Below, one piece after another: positions 22,804-36,130 of a stretch of DNA of 64,000 nt. The DNA is from Centropus unirufus (lineage: Eukaryota > Chordata > Aves > Cuculiformes > Centropidae). Both the position numbers and the translations under genes were made by a program. Numbering within the stretch: position 1 is the stretch's first letter; each line of letters opens with the position of its first letter. The DNA lies in NCBI GenBank assembly GCA_013397695.1, contig VYZI01000124.1, positions 821,354-885,353 on the forward strand. Direction: 5' to 3'. The notes beneath the pieces were generated by a model. The model had not been told where the DNA came from and ran no database searches. It was given only the letters and a program-made list of their open reading frames with translations.

Positions 22804-25436
22804 GAATCATTCTCTTCAGCTGTGTTATTTCAGGAAAAAGGGCTTGGGGTTGGATTCTCACTCTCAAATCCTTTTACATGACCTCAGAACAGTAAAGCAT
22901 AAAAGGAATCAGTCCCTTCCTTTTGCCTAAGACAAGAGGTTTCCTGGTGTAAAAAGACAGAATTCACACTGTGCAGCTACTGAAGAAGAAGGGATTAGAT
23001 TAGCCACATGTTGGGTGGAAGGTAGGAGCTATTTACCAAAACACAGCAACTCTACCTAACATGCTAGGAAAGGAAATTAAGAAATCTGTCTCCATATGAA
23101 ACAGCAGGGGGAATTTAGGGAAGCAGAATGTCATTAACCTAATTGAAATTTGTCAGAGTACAGGATTTTTCCAGAGCCTTACTGCTCAGAATGACTTTAT
23201 CATTAAACAAATGAGCCACTGTTAGAGACATTCACTTTTAGCAAAGCAGCAGCTTTGATTTTTTCATTATATCTACACTAAACTGCAAGAATTGTTCATA
23301 TATTGAGCATTCAGTCCTCTGTAATGTTTATTCTGAGAAAACAAACAATAAAATCCAATTGGTGTAAAAGGATATCTTGAACAGTGTGCAATTGTAAATA
23401 TTTCCACTAGTGACATGAGAGAAACATTTTCAGACTCTTGCAAAACTGGATGCTGATATTGCTGCCGTAAAGTAAAGACACCCTACACATGACAAAATAA
23501 GAAGCAATCCATACATCAGCTATACATTTTTCAAAGGTCTACACAGCAACATTTTTACCAGCTGTATTCTTTTTGCTATGAATAATTATCAGATAGGAAA
23601 TATCACTGTAGTCACTAGCTGCATAACCTTTTGGATGTACGGCATTTTCTCTTTACCTCACTCCTCTTCAGTAGGAAAAGAAAAGGCTAATAATATTTTA
23701 ATATACTTGCTGCTAGAGAGAAAAACCAAAATGTCTAATGGACTTTGTGTCTTCTAAAATATATACATTTCGGCGGCAGAGTTGAGAATGCGGAAACTGG
23801 CTTTAAACTATTCCTTCACTAGTTCCCTTGATGTTCAGTACCGAACAATGCAGTTTTGACAAAACACAAGCCAACTATTTTGAATTAATTCCAGTACCGA
23901 TTTCTCCAGCCATACATGCAGCTCATAGATTTACCTACAAAAACCTCCAGGTCCATTTTCTGAGGCATATATAGTGCAGTATTGTTTTCTATTTAGTACA
24001 CTCTCAGTTCAATTCTTTGCCATCAGACTAATCATTTTGTAGTTCTTTAACTTATACGTCATTTTCTGCTTACTGGTCTAGCTACCTTACTTAAAACCAT
24101 AAATGTCACTGACTCTAGCTAGTTAAATTATTCTTTTTTCCTAATACATTTCTGGTCTTGGTATTATTGGAGGCTACAATATCTTGGTGGGGAAAGGAAA
24201 AAGGTCCACTATTATTGTATACACAGGTTCCCATGAGAGACTTGTTTGTGTTCTGAAACTTTGCTATCCAATAAAGCAGGATCTCTAAGGTATACAGCAT
24301 AATTCTTCATGTCACCCAGTCAACAAGAATGGGTAGGAAACCTGCAGTAAATTCTTGTTTTACAAAAGGTTTGGAACAGGAATGTAATGTAAGATCATCA
24401 GATTTTGAAAAAAATCTACTAGGAATGTCAGAATGTATAAGGTGCAGATGTTTACTACATCTGTATTTTTAAAAGAGTAAGTCAATTCCTCCCAATTATG
24501 TAGATTACTAGAGAGCCATGAAGAGAAGCAAGTGTTATTGCACTTCAGAAGGTAGCACGGAGGCAAAGGCTTCCTGCTGATCTCATGATAACTAGAGGGG
24601 ATTGTTAGAGAGGTCATTACTGCATGCAAAACTTCCCACAACAGGAAAAGGAAAGGAAATCTTAGAGAGAACATTTCCATCCAGCAGTTGACACATAGAC
24701 ATTACTGCAGGAAGTAGCCACTTGGATATGTAGAAACATATAAAAATATGCTGGGTAAACCTTGAGACTGAGAACAAAGTTGAGGATACAGCCCATATTC
24801 TGTGAGGAAACAAAATCTTTACTGATTCATTGCACTTGTTTAGACTCCTTAATACACTCCTTATCTTAATTAGAGGGAAAGACTTGAGATGCTGTCCTGT
24901 ATAAGTGAGGAGCAACCCTACATGGCCAGAGAAAGTAATAATTCAGTTCTATACTGCTTGGAAATTTATTCTCTGAACTTAAGATAGAACTGGTAGGATT
25001 GAAATTACTGTAAATTGTCTGAATACTTTTGAGGATCTGAACCTTACGCCTCTTTTCTTCATTTTTTCATATGTAATGCTAAATATAATGTTGAAAATAT
25101 TGACTTATTAGTTCTGGATTGTAGATGAAGACGAAGCTAGAAAATGTCACTTACACAGAGATTAATTTCATATACAGAACAACCAACATAACTGTTTTCT
25201 AATATCAAATTCCATAACCACAGAACACAGTTGTGTTTTCTTTCTTAAAGTTCTTCTTTTCCTTTTATCTCCTGAACATAATCAGATTTTCAGCAATAAA
25301 TTCTGAAATAAAAACAGAACCATCTTTAATAGACAATTAGGCTTTTAGAAATCCTTTTAAGTTTTTATCTACACTTCCAGTTTCTTTGGTTTCATTTTCT
25401 TCCAGTTTGTTTGGGGTTTTTTTTGTTGCTTTTTTT

Positions 25437-25456
25437 GGGGGGGTCGGGAGAGAGGG
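25437..25456 (+). other. G-quadruplex-forming motif
   Basis: GGGGGGGTCGGGAGAGAGGG fits the G3+N1-7 rule with four G-tracts. It stands alone in strongly AT-rich DNA next to long T runs, so it is locally conspicuous. Folding potential follows from the pattern only; no function is implied. Confidence 0.5.
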
Positions 25457-26069
25457 ATGTTTTCTTTTTTTCTTTAACAAAGAACCTGAAGAATCTCTTT
25501 AGAAAAATGGAATGAGAATCTTCAGGAACACCCATTTTGTCTCTCAAGCTTTGCTTGTTCTTTGTTCCATTCTATTTCTGACCTCATAAGCTCAACTAGG
25601 TTAATTTGTTCACAAATGATCTCCCAACTAAGATCGATTCACAGTCAAATCCGTGGAAGTTTAAAAATGCTTTAAATGGACTGTCTGGTCTGTAAATACT
25701 AACGTGTTCTATATGAGTGAACCAGAATGACAAATAGGAATAGACAGTTCTATATATCATTTAGTGATTTTTCGAACATATTTTTTCCCGAACAGCCTCA
25801 ATTGGTAAATGTGAACCTGTAAATTCCTATTTCTTGAAAAGTGTCGATCAAAATAACAATGTTTGTAATGTCAGCTGTTTAATTTCAGAAATAATCTCCA
25901 AGTATTCCTAAAAGCATTTTGTAAACACAGAACTCTAAAATAACTCTCATGTCATCTACATATCAAGTTAGTTTTCTCTTCCTACATTATCCACCATCAG
26001 GGTTGACTATGTCTCTTCTCAATGGGAATAGTCATCAACATCAATTGGAAACATGATGGGTGAGTTAAT

Positions 26070-27330
26070 GCTTCTTATTCCAATGTTTACCTGTTCTCAG
26101 GATTAAAAATTTTCTTTCCATGTGACTCTGTAAAAAGGGAGTCTCCATCCTCTTGGTAGAAATCCTTTATGTAAAGGGACAGAATAATAAGAAGTCCCCT
26201 AAGTCTTCTGCTCTCAAGATTGAACAAACCCGATTCTCTCAGCCTTACTTTGTATGGTAGGTTCCTTCAACCTCATCCCATTAGTCACAGCTCATCAGTC
26301 CAGACTATTCAGATCCCTTTGAAGAGCCTCCCAACCCTCAAGCAGATCAATACTTCCTTCCAGCTTATTGCTGTCTATGAATTTACCAAGGGTACATTCA
26401 ATCCCTTCATTCAGGTCACTGGTAAAGATATTGAACATAACTGGACAGCACTCTGCCCTGGGGAACACCACTTGTGACCGGCCTCCAGCTAGATTTAACT
26501 CCGTTTACCACAACCCTTTGGCCCTGCCATCCAGCCAGTTTTCCACCCAGGAGAGGGTGCACCTGTCCATGACAGTGGCAGCCAGTTTCTTGATCAGAAT
26601 ACTGTGAGAAAATGTGTCAAATGCTTTACTGAAATCCAGGTGGACTCTGTCCACAGCCTTTCCCTCATCCAATAAGTGTATCACCTTATCATAAAGGGAG
26701 ATCAGGTTAGTTTGGCAGGACCTGCTTTTCATGAACACATCATGACTTAATTCGGTCAAGATCACCCAATAGTCCTGCGTGTGCTATGTGATAGCACTAA
26801 AGATGTCCTGTACTGTGACCTTCCCTGGCACTGAAGTCAGGTCTGTAGTTTTCTGGAGCCTCCCTCCAACCTTTCTTGTAAATGGGCGTAGCACCTGCTA
26901 GCCTCCAGTCAAATGGAACTTCCCCAATCAGCCAGGACTGCTGATAGATGATGGAAAGGGGTCTGACAAGCACTTCCACCAGCTCCTTCTCTACCCTCAG
27001 GCGGATCCCATCCTGCTGCATAGACTTTTGAATGTTTAAGTGACCAAGCAAGTCTCCAAACACTTCCTCATGGCTCATTGGAGCTTTGTTCTGTCCTCCC
27101 TGTTATCTGGTTCATGAGTCGAAGTACCCAAGGAACATCTGTCCTTACTGTTAAAGGCTGAGGCAAAGAAGCCATTGAGTTCCTCAGCCTTGTCCTCATC
27201 CTTTGTCAGAATTGTTCCTTTTTCATCCAATAAGGACTGGAGATTCTCCCTGGTCCTTCTTTTACTATGGATGTATTTGTAGTAAGCTTTATTTTTCTAT
27301 TTTACAGAATTGGCCAGCTGCTTTGGAAAC
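26070..27330 (-). mobile_element. CR1 retrotransposon fragment
   Basis: The minus strand carries a CR1 segment from upstream of the RT core to the 3' UTR. The right part (to about 27310-27330) matches the region before the RT domain (pattern TTCCTCAGCCTTGTCCTCATC). The middle encodes RT. The left part (26100-26260) is a diverged ORF2-end/3' UTR segment. The terminal 8-mers are not seen at the left edge, so the element is truncated or eroded at its 3' end. Both boundaries are uncertain by some tens of bases. It is the same subfamily and orientation as the copy at 20238-21641, about 5 kb away. Confidence 0.88.
26505..27078 (-). pseudogene. CR1 ORF2 reverse-transcriptase remnant
   Basis: Two minus-strand frames are joined by a frameshift near 26765-26830. 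The upstream frame (27078 to 26797) has the lead-in to RT: GDLLGHLNIQKSMQQDGI, RPLSIIYQQSW and GEVPFDWRLAGATPIYKKGW. The downstream frame (26765 to 26505) has KSRSCQTNLISLYDKV, HLDFSKAFDTFSHSILIKKL (motif A) and WVENWLDGRAKG. The catalytic FADD region is not recognisable further on. The protein is incomplete and inactive. Confidence 0.85.
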
Positions 27331-30300
27331 AATTTGCACTAACACAGATCCCATTAAATGTTATATATTACTCTTGTAGAGGATCTAAATCAGGAAAGAG
27401 AAGAGGAGGAACAAAGGAAACTTCAATGAAAATTAAGTTAATAGATTAGTTTCATAAAGACTGGCATATATTTTTCATTATTTTTATTTTAGCATTCATT
27501 TTTCCAATTCATATAAACACTGCTATCGTGTTCATACATCATGGACTGATTTTGTTTTTCTTGCAGCAATATGACTTGTGCTTCAAACTGATGTGCTCTA
27601 ACAGTAAAGATGATCTATTTGTTTTATTTGCTCTCTGGGCTTTTCCTCGCAGGTTATCTAAGAATACTAATACACTTTTGGGTTACTTGTCACATTAAAA
27701 GAGAATTCTGAAGTGCCTGACTTTTCTGGCTTTAAGCCAGACTGCAGTTTGAGGGTAGTGATGACAAGTTATAGCCTATAACAGTTTAATTTATTCTTCT
27801 TTGTTCATTGCTTTTTAAATAAACAAAGCTCTTCAGTGAGATTTTCCTTTGGACAGAATATCATCATGACCTGAAGTATTTTACATTCTGAAAAGAATTG
27901 TTAGACTTCTCCTTTCACCCACCAGACATAGACCAGGCTGACAAACTCTTCAGTCTTTCTGTCACCTTCTCACTTAGCCTTTAAAAACTTATGTGAGTGC
28001 ATTTGCTGCCTTTCTGCTTTTCATTTGACAATGAAGGTTATACGCTCTCTCTAGATTTATATATTTTAAGTGTCATCTTGCGGTGATCAGTATGACAGCA
28101 TGCTTCATACAGTGGCCCATAAAACCTTTGGAGACAACCCAAGAGAGGATTAGAGCCTGTGAAAGACAAAGCTGAAAGAGGAAAGGATTCTTTTTTTTCA
28201 TTTTGTATTTCATACAAGAAAAAAAAAAAAGAACAAATCCTCCTTTTTTCCCTTGGAGTTTATTTGATGATTGATGCCACTTGCAGTACTTCCATAATCT
28301 CCTAGATAGCACAACTTCTCAATCAGAGTGAAACATAGTGTCATTTTATTGTGCAATAGCATAAACCCTATAGGCAGGGAGACAGGGCTGCTTTGTATAG
28401 AGAAATCTGAAATGAATATAAATTTCTTATATTAACGGGACAGAAGATATTGGTAATTAATTTTATTGGAGATTAAACAGCACCAAAGCTCTTTAGCTGG
28501 TAATGCATGCTATATGTTGATACAGCAAGTATACCACAGGCTGGATATTTGATGCTGAGATGTACTGTATCTTAAAACACAATATTTTATTTACATAGAC
28601 TACTTCAAACTTATTTGTGTACTATCTGCAGACACGATATGCTACAATGTAAAAATAACTATATACATTGTTTCTTTAATTATGGAAAATTGCAAAAAGC
28701 AGCTTAAGAAAACTCAAATCACTCATTGTTTTTTGACACACAGGCTTTATTGAATCTAACCTCTTCAAGCATATCCTGCAATGGTCAATATGGATATTGC
28801 TGGAATTAAGTAGAAGGAACAGACATACAGAAATTCAATATGTCTTTTCTAATACTCAAGCTGCAGCTGCAGATTTTCAGTCATTCCCAATGGCCAGCAT
28901 ATAAATGTCTCCAGGAAAAATTCCACTCTGTTACACCAAGATCTATCCCAAGTTAACTAGAGTCAGTTGGAGTTGAGAAGCAGAGCTGGTTAATTTAGCC
29001 TAACCAAACAGAAAATAGAATTCCTCCTGCTATCATTAGAGAAGAGGCTCATTTTACTCCCTTCGTGAGCTGGATGGAGCAGTTCATCATGTTTTACAGA
29101 TGTTTTCTAGCAGGAAGTTGTAGCACCCCATTTTGGAATGACAGTTGAGTCAAAGGGAGAAAGGGAGTTCAAAGGGTGACAAATGATGCTACGGCAAACA
29201 GTTACTCTCTCTGTTAACCTGGCTGAGTAACAACTGGAGTGGATGAACTGGCTTGGAGGATAGATTTTGCTGACAGAATTCCAACACAAAGATACCAGAA
29301 AGAGGGGGAAAAGAGATTCTAAATCCCTGGCAGTCAAACCAGTCTCTTAGGAATTTCTGTAAGAAACTAGAGCTGAATATTAAGTGTCTGACATCCTGAG
29401 TATCCTGAGATATAGATCCCAAATATTATGGAATTGTTTTGGTACTTATATATTCTCCAGTACCATAAACCCATCTTTTAAAATCAGTAGGCTTAGTGGT
29501 AGGATAAAGCCCGCTCACTGTAAATTTAAAGGGCAAGTTCTGAAGCAAAGGCTAATTTTCCAGACATCTGAAGGAGGCAGCACACTGGGTCATTGGGTCT
29601 TACTGCTAAAAACAGCAACAGCTGTGAACAGCATAATGATTGATACAGAACTTTCTCAGTCAAAATATAGCTCAAATAGCTCTACTATTAAATTTAAACA
29701 GTTAGTCAGAGACATTCAGTTTTCTGTAGGTTACTCAGCAAACCGTAGCAAGTGTTGACATCCCAGATATGGTCAGTGTTTCATAAGCAGGATTTATACC
29801 CATTGTTTTTGTAATGTAATTAATCAAGTTTTCTTCATCTAACAGTGTTGCCATACTGAGCCCACTTGGGCTTTGTCAATCTAATACCACAGCAGTTCAC
29901 AAAGGAATTTGTCTTCAAACAAACCAGAACAGTTGCATTTTATTTTTAGTGGGAAGAAAAAGGAATGGAGTAATTACAGGGGAAAAGTGATGATTGAAAA
30001 TTCTTATCATTTTGACTTCATGTGTATATTACAGAACACCAGAGATGCACATATTGTACTTCACTTTTTTTTTTAGTCTCTTACAAAGGTGAGATCTCTT
30101 TTTAAAATCTATTTCTAATTCTGCATCAGATTTTACTCGTGAAAAAGGCAACCCTTTATTCATCCTTATGGAAAGACAATCTAGTGGAAACATCAGGATA
30201 TAGAAGAAAGCCTGGTGTGTGACCATCTGTCTTGAGGAAAATTGGCCTCCTGCAAGTAATGGTTTCTCTTGGATGTCATCGCAGATTTGCCTTTCAAAAT

Positions 30301-33300
30301 TTAAAACTTCCAGGCATTTTGTGAAAGGTTTAAAGTAAACTATCTCTGAATCAAGAATTCTTGAAGATGTGGGAAGGACAATATTTTCCTGAAGGCTTAA
30401 AGAGCTTTTCATTTTTGGGTATGCTCTTCCATTTTTTTGATAGAGTCATTGAAAACTTACACAGGAACAGTGTGAAACATAAACTATAAAGTAATGTATT
30501 ACTTTGCAAAGATATTTCTTCCTCTAGTATGGTACTTGAATAGTTCCAGGTCAACTGATCAGGACAATTTAATTGCTCAATTCTTCTTTGAAATTATCAG
30601 CACAGGAGCAATAAAGGAAACATTATTGCAAATGCAGCTAGCATGGCTTATTGTTTACTGTATATCTTTATGATTTTTCCCTTTGTACAAAAAATAACTG
30701 TCTATTGGGTATAGCAGATGGCTTATATTATCAGCTAAAAATAAATTAATGAAATAGTTTGAAAGTCTACATTAAACTCAGGAAGAGTGCATAAAACCAG
30801 CTATCATCCAATGACAAAGTCTTCTACATTCAAAGTTTGGGTGTTTTACTTCCAAGCAAGTAATTTAAGTGTTATGTTATCACATCATAATGTCTTCCTT
30901 TGGGATTATAAAAATGTATTTTTTATATATCTCAGCCTTTTAAAGGGTCTTCCACCATTTACTCTCCACACAAAATTTAACTGTCTTATATTGAAATGCT
31001 CATAATCATATTTCAGTTTTATGTAGTGTAATTTGAAGCAGAAAGAACTGAGAGAATTGATCAATGAACTCCTGTGTCTATTTGTGGCTGCAATAAAACC
31101 ACTTTAATATTGCAGGCTTGCAGAATGCTTCTCATAATAGAAATGTGATCACCAAACAATGAATGAACACATCAGCGACGTTAACACTTCAGGGAAGGGC
31201 AGTGAAAATTATTAGATTCAAAGAGCAGTATTCATGTGAGTTTTCTCATGAGAACAGGTTAAAACCCAGGAATCCTCCAAAGGAAATAACTGTGTGCATG
31301 AGGAAACATTATGTAGTGTTTGAAGTTAAAAGAGCTACTGCTGTTCAAGACAGCTTTTCATATGAAAAGACTAAAATGATGGGCTCTCCTGTTTCAAATG
31401 AAGATACTTCCATTCTTTCACTGTTTCTAAGTCACAGGACATTGCAAATGGCATGAGTGCAAAGGATTTGTCTTTTCTGGCTACACAGAGGTGATGAAAC
31501 TGAATTGTCTTTTTTTCTGTTCTTAATAAATGAAGTTGCAGGTGATACAATTTCTCTTCTTACTTTGAATGTTCAACCAGTTTTCTCCAAGACTATAGGA
31601 CTGCTTCTTATTGGTGGAAAACTTGCTTTAGAGAAAACACTGTTTTCATAGTCTGTGTTAAGTCACTATGGAATGTAAAACCTAGCTGGCATATCTAACA
31701 AGAGTTCTGGGAATTAGGTATTTATGAAGCGGGAAACTCTCCACTGTCTTCTAATAAAGGCCAGTGTAAGTGAGAAACAACTGATGGCCATGCTGAAGAG
31801 GAGTCTATGTGAACACCAAGGTAACACAAAATACATTCAGAATTTTTTTCATAAGGCTCCATTGTAAATTAGACTTTTTTTTCCCCATGTTTTAACCAGT
31901 TCTGTTGCTAGATTTTAATTGTGAAGCTAGCATTATTAGAATGTGTTCTTTGGCTGAGAGTTTGTTTCCTTTTTGAAAAATTTGGTCTCTCTGAAATTTT
32001 TTCATGGAAATTTATTTCTTAGAAAATCACGTTCCATGGAAAGGTTTGGCTTAGGCATTCATCTGACATGAAGTTAAAAATTATTAATGAGTAATACACA
32101 TCCAGAGTTAGAATATTAATAACAGCTTTGCTGTGAAGCTTTCAATGATTGCTTGATATGGAAGGAAAAAGTCTGCTCCATTTCTGATACTATTTTCCTA
32201 TGTTATGAGCATTGACAGATTAATTTGATGTGTGAAATAACAAATCTATTTGATATTTATTTATACAATTTACATTAAAAATTCATCTCCTGCAGAACCC
32301 CTTCAGAGATACCTGTCCCATTATATCAAACATATAGATATGTAAATCATCCATAAATTTTGAACATCTCAACAGCGCTATTGTATAAAAACTTTTATAT
32401 ACATAATGCACAGAAGTGTTTCTGTGAGATGTTTTCTTGATGTATTTTTATGAAAAGCTTTCTGTTGGATGTGTTCTTCCATTGTAGCTGAGACTTTTCA
32501 TACAAACATAACTATTTACAGAAGACTGTGGCATAGAAATTCTAGTCAAAAAGGAAGCAATGCAGCCTGTTTCTCTATACCCTTCTCTTCAAAGTACACA
32601 CATGCAATGTACACATATCTATAAGTTTCCTGGATCTGTCTCTTTCAAAAATGTCATTTATTAGCTATGGTAACTACCTTTTCTTACAAGCAATGATTTA
32701 TGGAACAAATTTATTCTCCAGAAATACACATATTATATGAATATTCTAAATTGCCTCCTTTTTTTCACAAACTGTCCTTTTTCCCACTTTTCTTCTTCTT
32801 CCTATTTATCTCCACCACCATAAGAACCCTACACCGAGTAACAAAAAAAACTATTTTGAAAAATGTGCTTTGTTTGGTTACATGCCAGGGAAAAAAATTT
32901 CAATCTTTATAATCATTGACAAATTAGATTTATTTTTTTTATTGCTCTGGCTGTTCTGCTTTCTATTGAACATAGAAGCCAGCCAAGATCTATGTGCATA
33001 CATAACATATCTTTAAGAGATATTAAAAAAGATTTTAAAAAAGCCAAGAAACAATGAAAACTAGTTTGGTAAAGGGGTGCGCTTAGACATGGCCGAAGAA
33101 ATTAGGCAACCAACTTCATATCAAGATTATCTCCAGTTTCCATTCCACCTTAGACAATATTATGAATGAACAAAAGGAATCAAATTTTAGAACTGAAGAA
33201 TAACAATACTATCTGTATTTCAAAGCTGATTCCAATTCTGTGAAACTAGACATGAGAAAAAAAGCCACTCCTGGACAGACTGAAAAACTCAATTGGTGCT

Positions 33301-33929
33301 CTTCTGTTTAAAATTCAGGTAATTTTCTTTCAGATTTCTCATACTATTTAATTTGTCTCACTCCACAGTTTTTGCAATGAAAGTATCAAATATTCAATAA
33401 TAAAAATTATTAAGCACTGCAACCATAAATCTGTGTAAATCATACCACTACTGCACCAGATCCACCTTATTGTCTCTTTTCCAGTTATATTTGCTTTCAT
33501 GCATACAAATACATGAATGGGACTCGTTATGATGTAAGTCTTAAGCAACTACTCCTATTTCCTGTGGAACAGTTATGAATTTGTACCTGCTGTGTCAAGA
33601 CCACAGCTAGAAGATCAACAAGAAACATAACTTGTAAATTAAGATTAATTATGAGAAAATACTTTTGTAACACACTCTTCCAAGTTCCACTGAAAATGAT
33701 AATACTTTGGCAACAAGTTTCCTGCTTCATAATTTCTATGCTCGGTAGCACTGTGATCATTTCACTTAGTTCAATTTCATTTTCTTTAAGGTAAGACATT
33801 TAGCTATCTTTGAAGTTTTCAACTGAGGATGCTCAAAAATAGTGAGCCAACTGACAGGCCCATGACAATTTTCTTTTAATTGTTCTATTTTTTCAAGGAT
33901 TTTAAGGAGATATTTAATCTTGTCTACCC
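27331..33929. other. Non-coding unique stretch, no gene recognised
   Basis: Aside from the inverted repeat near 28.2 kb, no transposon, RNA gene or convincing exon is visible. Frames of up to ~127 codons (for example on the minus strand 30029-30412 and on the plus strand 29384-29758) have no recognisable domain and are not supported by neighbouring splice-type context. Confidence 0.5.
28170..28255. repeat. Long imperfect inverted repeat (T-run/A-run hairpin)
   Basis: AGGATT (28184-28189) followed by a T run is mirrored by an A run and then AAATCCT (28235-28241). The centre is TTGTAT-TTC-ATACAA (28203-28217). Weaker purine/pyrimidine complementarity extends outward to about 28170 and 28255. 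The core arms make a foldback of about 58 nt with a bulge on the A-rich side. It could be a degenerate foldback element or a chance product of two homopolymer runs. The perfect 6-bp central arms and matching outer hexamers argue for more than runs alone. Confidence 0.55.
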
Positions 33930-34305
33930 TTGACCCCAATCCTGTTCCTGAATCCCATCCCTGAGTCCATCTCCTTCCTGCTACTGAGTCCAGTCTGAGT
34001 CATGCTCCATGCCTGTCCTGCAGCATTAGTGATGATGTATAGTCATTGGGAAAGTTTTATTTGGTTTCATACACTTGTCTATATTTTATTATTTTCTTAT
34101 TAATATGGTGATTTTCTGCTTTGTTAATATTGTTTCATTAAATGTGTTTTGGTTTTGATTTCCAGTACACAGGTCTCTGTCTCTCTCATTTCTCTTTCTT
34201 CTTTCCATGGGATGGGGAACAGAAATTAGACCAGTAGGTGTGGCTGCACACCTGGCCGTAGGAGGGGGTTTGCCATGAGGGCCTGAGCTGGGCAACTGTC
34301 ACAGA
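33930..34305 (+). mobile_element. Probable LTR remnant of an avian endogenous retrovirus
   Basis: The segment has the layout of the 3' part of an avian LTR on the plus strand. A C-rich stretch with repeated CCTGAGTCC-like units (33930-34015) is followed by an AT-rich tract (TTTTATTATTTTCTTATTAA). Then comes ATTAAA at 34137-34142 with a GT-rich run behind it, a CT-rich run (CTCTGTCTCTCTCATTTCTC), and a more GC-rich tail ending near GGGCAACTGTCA. I could not find a target-site duplication or a secure left end, so the limits are approximate. It could also be another kind of old repeat. Confidence 0.4.
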
Positions 34306-35840
34306 ACTACAGCTGCTGTTTTGTTGAAGTACCCATGGTAATAAATGCAAATTCCAGCTCAGAAGGGATAAAAGAAAAATAACTTCTCTGGATCAAATAA
34401 TATGATGACTTGCCGCTAAATAGAAAAGTGCTGAAGCATAATGACCTCAAAACATACTTAAGAAATATTGCCCTCAAAATGTCTCTGAAGAATTCAGCCA
34501 AAACTGAAGTTACTTTGAGGAAAGCAAATATGATAGAAGAAGGACATATTTCTGGAGCAATGATCAACAATGTAGATGTAAGCCAATGTAGTAAAATACA
34601 CAAGATTATTAGTTTTCATTATAGAAGCATAATACTGCAAAACAGATGATGGCATGTCAGACAGCATGCAATTAGAGCTGATGGATAAGGAAATAAATCA
34701 TCAACTTCAAAGACAATGTCCTCAGGTGTGAAAGAAAAAGCTCTGGTTCCAAATTTTTTATTTAGGATTTGTTTGTTGTCTGTTTTTAAATAGCATCTGG
34801 TGGTGATGCAGCTGGCATTCAGGAAGGTCACACATGGAGAGAAGTGTGTACCTATATTTAGCAATGGCTAAGATCAGGTGCAAAGGCAGTGCTAAGAGCA
34901 AGAGCTAAATTCTGTCATTGAAGGGGAAGAACGGTAAATAGTACATCATTACTAACCACTGTTTACCCACCATGAAATGGATCAAGCAAGGGGTGTCACA
35001 CACTCACACAAACGCAGAGACAGACACAGAGTTTCTGCCCCAGTCCATTGGCAGAGCCCAGCCTTGGAGACATGCAACAGCCAGACTAGGTCTGTGCAGT
35101 AGCTTGGCACACACCCATCCTCTGATTCTGGATCATGGCAGATATCTGCCTAACAGCATTCTGTTGCTATTACTGGGTGGTTTATAGCCAGATTTCTTCA
35201 CAGGCTGCAAATCAAACACATTGTGCACACCATTGTATCTGCCAGCCACAGCTCATTGTGGGCAATTACTCAGCTCTCATTCAAAACAAGGTAGCGGCAT
35301 TCCCACAACACAACCCAAGCTCACTTTCTCGCAGAGCAGATTACAATTAAATTCCCGTTTTCCCCTTCTGAGTTTTGATAATTTTGTGTACATTTCTGAA
35401 TAGTTAGGTAAGAGAGAAGGCTCTTCCCTTCCTGCTTTCCCACATACACAAACACGTAGACTATGGCTGCAACAATATTTTGTGATGAACGTCATCTATT
35501 GATGAAGAATAAGCATGTGCATAAGACAGATGAAGAAAAGGAAGGTGAAGACAGATAAAGAAATTTCCAGAAAGATGAAGAAAATTAATTTCCAAATACA
35601 AGTAAAATTACACAGTGAACTGTACCAAACACCATGCATGTGTAGAAGCAGTCAGGCAAGGTATTTCCTAGGCATTTTAGGTGCTCTGAGGGTTGAACAG
35701 AAGCTAGATGTTTATTTCTAGATAACATTTTTATATAATCTTATATTTGTATATATTTAATGATTCCCTTATAATGATTACTATCATCTTCATTTCATTA
35801 TTATTGTTTCATTAGAGCTGTTTTAGAGAGAGATAATCAC
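34306..35840. other. Non-coding stretch, no gene recognised
   Basis: Nothing here is recognisable as gene or transposon. Around 35000-35300 the composition is less AT-rich, with CA-rich runs and several overlapping plus-strand frames of 60-71 codons. None has a recognisable domain. Confidence 0.5.
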
Positions 35841-36130
35841 CCCCCTTGATCTGCTGATCATGCTTCTTTTGATGCAGTCCAGGATATGGTTGGCCTTCTG
35901 GGCTACAAGCACACATTATCAGTTCGTGTTGAGCTTCTCATCAGTCATCACCATCAAGTCCTTCTCTGCAGGGCTTTTCTCAGTCATGTCATCCCCCAGC
36001 TTGTATTGGATTCCCAGATTGCCCTGACCCAGGTGTAAGACCTTGTACTCGGCCTTGTTAAACCTCATGAGATTCACACAGGCCCACTTCTCCAGCTTGT
36101 TTCCCTCTGGATGACATCCCATCCTTCTGG
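35841..36130 (-). mobile_element. CR1 fragment (ORF2 C-terminal region)
   Basis: On the minus strand this encodes the part of CR1 ORF2 downstream of the RT core, with LMRFNKAEYKVLHLGQGN and SPAEKDLMVMTDEKLN readable in one frame, then frameshifted sequence to about 35841. Both ends are truncated, with neither the 3' 8-mers nor the RT core. It covers the same part of the element as the split copy at 46608-47340 and the plus-strand copy at 41105-41345. Confidence 0.85.

Larger units (their letters stand above)
21645..26069. other. Non-coding unique stretch between two CR1 copies
   Basis: No gene is recognised. It contains a 14-bp direct repeat (AGAAAAAGCATCTC, near 22704 and 22731), a short CA microsatellite (22786-22803) and a G-rich motif (25437-25456). 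The stretch at about 23100-23400 is balanced in composition, free of repeats and could be conserved non-coding DNA, but nothing proves it. Confidence 0.5.

Noticed and set aside
30029..30412. Minus-strand frame of 127 codons
   Set aside because: No recognisable domain, no supporting exon context and no repeat origin seen. Chance is the simpler explanation.
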